Below, in pieces: positions 59,417 to 64,000 of a stretch of 64,000 nucleotides of DNA. The position numbers and the translations under genes are program-made. The notes beneath the pieces are model-generated. The model saw only the letters and a program-made list of their open reading frames with translations. It ran no database searches and was not told where the DNA came from. How positions within the stretch are numbered: position 1 is the first letter of the stretch; the number at the start of each line of letters is the position of its first letter. The DNA comes from UBA8389 sp942493385 (GTDB lineage: Bacteria; Bacteroidota; Bacteroidia; Bacteroidales; UBA1402): the NCBI GenBank assembly GCA_942493385.1, contig OW818699.1, positions 1,922,001 to 1,986,000 of the forward strand. The letters run 5' to 3'.

Positions 59417-60856
59417 ATGAAGCGACACTACGTCTGGATTCTCCTGACACTAGCATTTTATACGACCGTTGGTGCCCAATCCATCAAGCACCCGGGCATC
59501 CCCAACTTCAAATGGATGAAGGATGTGGGAGCAAGACAAAAACCTTCCAGCCAAACTATTTTCAATGCCTGCGATTACGGTGCCGTTTCTGATACGACCG
59601 TACTCAGCACTGCTGCCGTCCAGAAAGCCATTGATGCCTGTGCTGCCAAAGGCGGTGGCATCGTCACTTTTTCCAAAGGCAATTATTGCATCGGTTCCAT
59701 TTTTCTGAAAAGTGGTGTCAACTTCAACATACCGGAAGGTGTTCAGCTTTTCGGCAGCCAGGATTTGAACAATTATCCCATCATTGATACACGCGTTGCT
59801 GGTATTGAAATGAAATGGCCGGCAGCGTTGATTTCGACTATTGGGCAGAAAAACGTGGAGATTTCTGGAAAAGGCAAGGTTTGGGGCCAAGGTAAAGTAT
59901 TTTGGGAAAAATACTGGAGAATGCGTAAGGATTACGACAAACGTGACTTGCGTTGGATCGTGGATTACGATTGCATGCGTCCGCGATTGGTCTTGATTCA
60001 GGATTGCCAGGATTTTACCATGACCGAGGCTGGTTTTTTTGAAGCTGGTTTCTGGACCGTTCACATTTTATACAGTCAGTATGTGACCATCGACGGCATC
60101 CTTGTTAACAACAACAACGCCGGCAAGGGTCCCAGCACCGACGGCATCGATATTGATTCCTCCAACCGCATTCTGGTACAAAACTGCGACATCAGTTGCA
60201 ACGACGACAATTTTTGCCTCAAGGCTGGCCGAGACGCTGATGGCCTGCGTGTGAATCGTCCCACCGAATTCGTGGTTATTCGCAATTGCATTGCTCGTAT
60301 GGGTGACGGTCTCTTTACCTGCGGAAGCGAAACATCGGGTGGCATCCGCAATATTGTGGCCTATAACATGACCGCTTTAGGCACCAAGGTAGGGATGCGC
60401 TTCAAGTCTGCACTCAATCGGGGTGGTGTGGTTGAAAACGTGTACCTCTCCAACTTCCGAATGCAAGACATTCGTGACCCCTTCCAGATCAACCTGAACT
60501 GGAATCCAGCCTACAGCTATTCCGAACTACCGAAGGGCTTTGTCTGGGACAGCATTCCCGCACATTGGAAAGTCATGCTCACCAAAGTGGAACCCGCTTC
60601 GCTGGGCATTCCGATATTTCGCAATATTTGGTTCAACAACATACAAGCCAAGAACTGCAAAGTGGCCCTCATTTGTGAAGGTGTTGAAAAATCGCCTGTT
60701 GAAGGTTTTCACTTGACCAACGTGCACATCACCGGAGAGAATCCTGGTCGCATGTATTGGGCCAAGGACTGGAAGTTGAAAAATGTCTCCATCTCTGGTG
60801 AAAACGGGGAGCGAGTGGATGTAAAAAATACGGTCAACGTGCCGCTTTATAAATAA
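59417..60856 (+). CDS. Secreted GH28 polygalacturonase-like hydrolase
   Basis: 479 residues, signal peptide 1-20 (TTVGA). The right-handed beta-helix of GH28 is marked by a ...STDGIDID segment (T241-D242), the catalytic pair D263-D264 in CNDDNFCLKAG, GSETSGG at 303-309, and MRFKSA near 338. The His of the endo-type GHG motif is replaced by the GSE form common in exo-acting pectin or rhamnogalacturonan hydrolases. It would release galacturonic acid or related sugars outside the inner membrane. It starts a cluster with two further secreted proteins. Confidence 0.87.
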   Translation: MKRHYVWILLTLAFYTTVGAQSIKHPGIPNFKWMKDVGARQKPSSQTIFNACDYGAVSDTTVLSTAAVQKAIDACAAKGGGIVTFSKGNYCIGSIFLKSGVNFNIPEGVQLFGSQDLNNYPIIDTRVAGIEMKWPAALISTIGQKNVEISGKGKVWGQGKVFWEKYWRMRKDYDKRDLRWIVDYDCMRPRLVLIQDCQDFTMTEAGFFEAGFWTVHILYSQYVTIDGILVNNNNAGKGPSTDGIDIDSSNRILVQNCDISCNDDNFCLKAGRDADGLRVNRPTEFVVIRNCIARMGDGLFTCGSETSGGIRNIVAYNMTALGTKVGMRFKSALNRGGVVENVYLSNFRMQDIRDPFQINLNWNPAYSYSELPKGFVWDSIPAHWKVMLTKVEPASLGIPIFRNIWFNNIQAKNCKVALICEGVEKSPVEGFHLTNVHITGENPGRMYWAKDWKLKNVSISGENGERVDVKNTVNVPLYK

Positions 60857-60860
60857 TAGT

Positions 60861-63014
60861 ATGAAACGAGTACTTTTATTGCTCATTGTAGGCGTTGCTC
60901 TTTCGATGACGGTTTCGGCCGGTAAGAAAGCGTTGATAGACAGGCAAGCGCTGGTCAAAAGGCATACCATTCATATTTCCGCTTTTGACTCACTGGCATC
61001 TTTATCGGTGGGCAACGGCAATTTTGCATTTACGGTAGACGCAACCGGCTTGCAAAGTTTCCCCAACCGCTACAAAGACGGAGTACCTTTGGGTACGCAA
61101 TCGCAATGGGGTTGGCACAGTTTTCCGAATACGGAGAATTACACACCCGAAGAAACGCTCAAGAATTACGATTTCCGCGGAAAGTTGGAACCTTATGCCG
61201 TACAATTCAATGAACCTGGCCGCCAACAAAGCGCTGCTGATTATTTCAGAGCAAATCCACATAGGCTGCATTTGGGTATTGTCGGTTTGGAAATGGTTTC
61301 ACCGACAGGAAAATTGCTTCAACAAGAAAACCTATCCCAGATTTTTCAATCGCTTGATATGTGGAACGGTTTGATTACCAGTTCGTTCCGTGCAGGTGAA
61401 AACATGGTGGAAGTGGAAACCTCCTGCCATCCATCCAAAGACCGGATTGCTGCTTCGGTGCGTTCAGCCTTGTTCAATACGGACCGGTTGTCAGTGAAAT
61501 TCGATTTCCCGTATCCTACTGGAAAACATGCGGATAATGCCTGCGATTGGACCAAACCTTCCAGTCATTTGACAGAAATTTTTACCCAGGACATCCATTC
61601 GGTCGTTCTGAAAAGGACCCTTGACAGCGACACGTATTACGTTTGGATTCGCTGGAATGGGAAAGCATCGTTCACCGAAAAGGCGCCACATCAGTTTAGA
61701 CTGACCACTCAGGACAGTGAACTGCGTTTTACTTGCGAATTCCTGCCCGAATTGCCCACTGTTTGCACGAGTGATCCTGAAAAACCCACGGATTTGGTAC
61801 TTGAAGACCGAACAGCCAGCCAAAACAACTGGAATTCCTTCTGGAAAAGGGGAGGAGCCGTCGATTTCTCTGCCTGTACCGATCCACGCGCATTCGAATT
61901 GGAACGCCGGGTGGTCCTTTCTCAATACTTGATGGCCATCCAGTGTGCAGGAATGTATCCGCCGCAGGAATCCGGACTGACCTACAACACTTGGTTCGGC
62001 AAATTCCATCTGGAAATGCATTGGTGGCATGCCGCACATTTCGCACTTTGGGGCAGACCCGATTTGATGGAGCGCAGCTTGAGTTGGTACAAACAGGTGG
62101 AACCCAAGGCCGCAGCAATTGCCAAACGACAGGGGTTCAATGGTATACGATGGATGAAAATGACTGATCCTTCCGGAACTGAAGCACCTTCCAAGGTCGG
62201 TTCCTTCCTCATTTGGCAACAACCGCATTACATTTACTTAGCTGAACTCTTGTATCGAAGCCACCCGGATACAGCCACTTTGAATGCATATAAAGAACTG
62301 GTATTCAAGACGGCAGATTTCATAGCCAGCTTTGCCGATTACGACGGCATGGAAGACCGTTACGTGCTGAAAGGTGCCATTCCTGCACAGGAAACGTTGA
62401 AGGCTTCAGAAACGGTGAATTCACCCTTTGAATTGCAATACTGGTACTTTGGATTGAAAACCGCACAGCAATGGCGGACGCGACTGGGTATGCAGAAGAA
62501 CATGAAGTGGGAAATTATTTTGGACAAGCTTTCGCCTCTGGCTCATCAGGAAGGAAAATATTTGGCTGCCGAAACCGCAACGGACACCTATTTGGACACC
62601 CGTTTCACTTCCGACCACATGGCTGTTTTGGGTGCTTTGGGCATTATGCCAGCTTCCAGACTGGTTCGTCCGGACATCATGACCAAGACCTTCGACTGGA
62701 TTTGGACCAATTGGAACTGGGGCAAAACCTGGGGTTGGGACTACCCGATGACGGCTATGAGTGCCGCCCGACTGGGACTTGCAGAAAAGGCCGTAGGCGC
62801 TTTGCTCATGGACAAACGGACCAATACGTATTTGGTGAACGGTCACAATTACCAAGACGAACGACTTCGGATCTATTTGCCTGGAAATGGTGGATTACTC
62901 ACCGCGGTCGCCATGATGGCTGCTGGTTGGGACGGAAGCAAGGGAGTCAATCCGGGTTTTCCTAAAAACGGAAAGTGGAAAGTTCGTTGGGAAGGATTGC
63001 AGCCGATGCCCTGA
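60861..63014 (+). CDS. Secreted six-hairpin glycosidase-like protein
   Basis: 717 residues, signal peptide 1-20. An N-terminal beta-rich domain (to about 300) precedes an (alpha/alpha)6 barrel with many Trp residues (YNTWFGKFHLEMHWWHA near 370-390, WNWGKTWGWDYPM near 620) and a closing LPGNGGLLTAVAMMAAGWDG. The layout resembles GH65/GH95-class enzymes but I cannot fix the family or the catalytic acid; the EMHWWH region is a candidate. It begins 4 bases after the GH28 stop, so both likely attack one plant polysaccharide. Confidence 0.75.
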   Translation: MKRVLLLLIVGVALSMTVSAGKKALIDRQALVKRHTIHISAFDSLASLSVGNGNFAFTVDATGLQSFPNRYKDGVPLGTQSQWGWHSFPNTENYTPEETLKNYDFRGKLEPYAVQFNEPGRQQSAADYFRANPHRLHLGIVGLEMVSPTGKLLQQENLSQIFQSLDMWNGLITSSFRAGENMVEVETSCHPSKDRIAASVRSALFNTDRLSVKFDFPYPTGKHADNACDWTKPSSHLTEIFTQDIHSVVLKRTLDSDTYYVWIRWNGKASFTEKAPHQFRLTTQDSELRFTCEFLPELPTVCTSDPEKPTDLVLEDRTASQNNWNSFWKRGGAVDFSACTDPRAFELERRVVLSQYLMAIQCAGMYPPQESGLTYNTWFGKFHLEMHWWHAAHFALWGRPDLMERSLSWYKQVEPKAAAIAKRQGFNGIRWMKMTDPSGTEAPSKVGSFLIWQQPHYIYLAELLYRSHPDTATLNAYKELVFKTADFIASFADYDGMEDRYVLKGAIPAQETLKASETVNSPFELQYWYFGLKTAQQWRTRLGMQKNMKWEIILDKLSPLAHQEGKYLAAETATDTYLDTRFTSDHMAVLGALGIMPASRLVRPDIMTKTFDWIWTNWNWGKTWGWDYPMTAMSAARLGLAEKAVGALLMDKRTNTYLVNGHNYQDERLRIYLPGNGGLLTAVAMMAAGWDGSKGVNPGFPKNGKWKVRWEGLQPMP

Positions 63015-63036
63015 ACATTTTAAACAATGATTTTGT

Positions 63037-63044
63037 ATATTTGA
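63037..63044 (+). promoter_or_regulatory. -7 promoter element of the last gene
   Basis: TATATTTG, exact match, 26 bases before the ATG at 63071. Confidence 0.6.
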
Positions 63045-63070
63045 CTTGATCTTATTTAATACCTGATTGT

Positions 63071-64000
63071 ATGAAAAAAATTGCCTCAATATTCTTTTTA
63101 ACCTTGTTGGTCTCCTTATCTTGTTTACAAGCAAAAACTGTTTGGGATTTTGCTGGTAAGGGATTTAGTGCAGCAACCATTGCGAATCTGACTGCTGACA
63201 ACACGCGCTGGACGGTAAGCTCTGCCAGTCGCATTGTCAATGCTGTGACGATGTCGGGTGAACTAACTGCGAACAGTCAGATCATACCGGAGACTGCAGG
63301 GATAAAATTTGCTTCGACAGCAAGTGGTAGAATCAATATTGACCATGTCTACACGCCTCCCCGTCTAAACTTGTCCAGTGCTGGTGTCACATTCACACTT
63401 CAGGGATTGTATTCTGGTCATAAAATTACGATTGTTACCATGACCGCCAATACTTCTTCTGCTCGTGGTATCAACTGTTCGACCAACAATGCCACCCGGA
63501 TTTCCGGAGATGCGACTTCTTTGCTTGAAAATATAAATGTGTTTACAGTCAATGCCACTGTTATTGAACCAAGCGATGTCTCCTTTATAACCACCGTTGG
63601 TGGTGTTCACATCCGTTCCATCACCGTGGAAGGCAATGAAGTCATCAATCCGGACGCGGCAGTCAATATTGCCTATCTGTTTGATTCGTCCTATCCTGGA
63701 AATACGGTTGTTGGAACTGAAAACGACAACATCCTCCAACAGGGTCTCATGCAAAAAAATGTCTATCCGATCGATTTGAAGAATTTTACCAACGACACTG
63801 CAAAAGTTTTCATAGACTCCCTGAAAGCGCTTGAAAAATACAATGTAGTCGTGGTCAGCGAAGCCATTTCCGACACACATCCGTTCGGATTGAAACTTCA
63901 GAATTTGGTCAACAGGGTTCCGATGTTGAATCTGAAGGCCTCCTTCTACAACAGCAACTCGTGGAATTGGGGTTCTTGTAAGAATCCGAGCGATGTTTCA
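63071..64000 (+). CDS. Secreted protein of unknown function, 5' part
   Basis: The first 310 codons are in the window with no stop. A signal peptide (MKKIASIFFLTLLVSLSCLQA; lipoprotein Cys possible) is followed by a beta-rich, Ser/Thr-rich domain (about 22-190, opening KTVWDFAGKGFS) like the secreted modules attached to pectin enzymes. From about residue 195 an alpha/beta segment begins (VNIAYLFDSSYPGN, VVVVSEAISDTHPFG, VNRVPMLNLKAS). The latter looks like a flavodoxin- or ThuA-like fold often seen in Bacteroidota glycan loci; this is a weak inference. No catalytic motif is visible yet. Confidence 0.7.
   Translation, partial: MKKIASIFFLTLLVSLSCLQAKTVWDFAGKGFSAATIANLTADNTRWTVSSASRIVNAVTMSGELTANSQIIPETAGIKFASTASGRINIDHVYTPPRLNLSSAGVTFTLQGLYSGHKITIVTMTANTSSARGINCSTNNATRISGDATSLLENINVFTVNATVIEPSDVSFITTVGGVHIRSITVEGNEVINPDAAVNIAYLFDSSYPGNTVVGTENDNILQQGLMQKNVYPIDLKNFTNDTAKVFIDSLKALEKYNVVVVSEAISDTHPFGLKLQNLVNRVPMLNLKASFYNSNSWNWGSCKNPSDVS

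Noticed and set aside
60317..60345. Loss of the GH28 catalytic-region His (GSE instead of GHG)
   Set aside because: The GSE form is common among exo-acting GH28 enzymes of Bacteroidota, so I do not count it as an inactivating change.
1..64000. tRNA, rRNA, CRISPR, transposase or integrase genes
   Set aside because: I looked for clover-leaf arms, regular short repeats with spacers and recombinase motifs in all gaps and found none.

Overview
This 64-kb window is a stretch of chromosome from a member of the Bacteroidota, most likely order Bacteroidales. The evidence is the conserved housekeeping blocks (pdxA, sigma-54 regulator, lptE, TPR protein, secG; coaX, outer-membrane protein, lptC, ppiD), promoter -7 elements of the TAnnTTTG type in front of most transcription units, little sign of Shine-Dalgarno sequences, several Bacteroidota-only families (DUF4290, DUF3127, a 30-residue Lys/Arg peptide) and secreted glycan-degrading enzymes. 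Genus or species cannot be told from the sequence alone. I see no rRNA, tRNA, CRISPR array, insertion sequence or prophage.

Layout. 1-6.8 kb: end of a nitroreductase, a DUF2520 Rossmann protein, KdsC, Maf, CoaX, an outer-membrane protein, LptC and PpiD, all on +. A 125-bp near-perfect palindrome closes this unit. 7-14.5 kb: RlmN, the pdxA-sigma54-lptE-TPR-secG block, then a lipoprotein plus permease of an iron/cobalamin-type ABC importer whose likely ATPase lies 40 kb away (54.9 kb). 14.5-19.3 kb: PPTase, Ssb and MutY on -, then HU, a tiny basic (probably ribosomal) protein and RNase G on +. 19.4-21.9 kb: a visibly AT-richer insert with a winged-helix regulator/membrane protein pair and an AAA ATPase preceded by three 33-bp iterons. 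21.9-29.2 kb: alpha-L-fucosidase, acyl-CoA ligase, DUF3127 protein with an SSB-like tail, glucosaminidase, cytidine deaminase, menaquinone methyltransferase and a DUF819 transporter.

29.3-37.1 kb holds the most suggestive accessory block. A phosphodiesterase, a one-site Asp/Glu-racemase-like enzyme, an acid-sugar type MFS carrier and an LTA-synthase-like enzyme run on +. They converge on an operon of NhaD antiporter, BKACE (DUF849) and DUF1537 acid-sugar kinase. Together these look like an uncharacterised route for uptake and breakdown of a small hydroxy- or keto-acid. 37.2-45 kb: NadC, an unknown 610-residue secreted protein, RlmH, a hemerythrin/Rrf2 stress pair with a shared promoter motif, a BASS-type transporter and a CopA ATPase with a CopZ-like domain fused at its C-terminus. 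45-49.5 kb: an operon of three secreted FAS1 proteins without SusC/SusD neighbours.

49.6-59.2 kb: housekeeping genes. These are NadD (apparently frameshifted near its end), Gmk, YicC, TsaB, DUF4290, MurA with Asp in place of the fosfomycin-reactive Cys, RimM, an ABC ATPase, a metal-ligand-less M23 protein, Dxr and RseP. 59.4-64 kb: the start of a secreted glycan-degradation cluster (GH28, a six-hairpin glycosidase-like protein and an incomplete secreted protein), probably for pectin, with a dyad operator candidate upstream. Intergenic stretches are short; none over 300 bases is unexplained.
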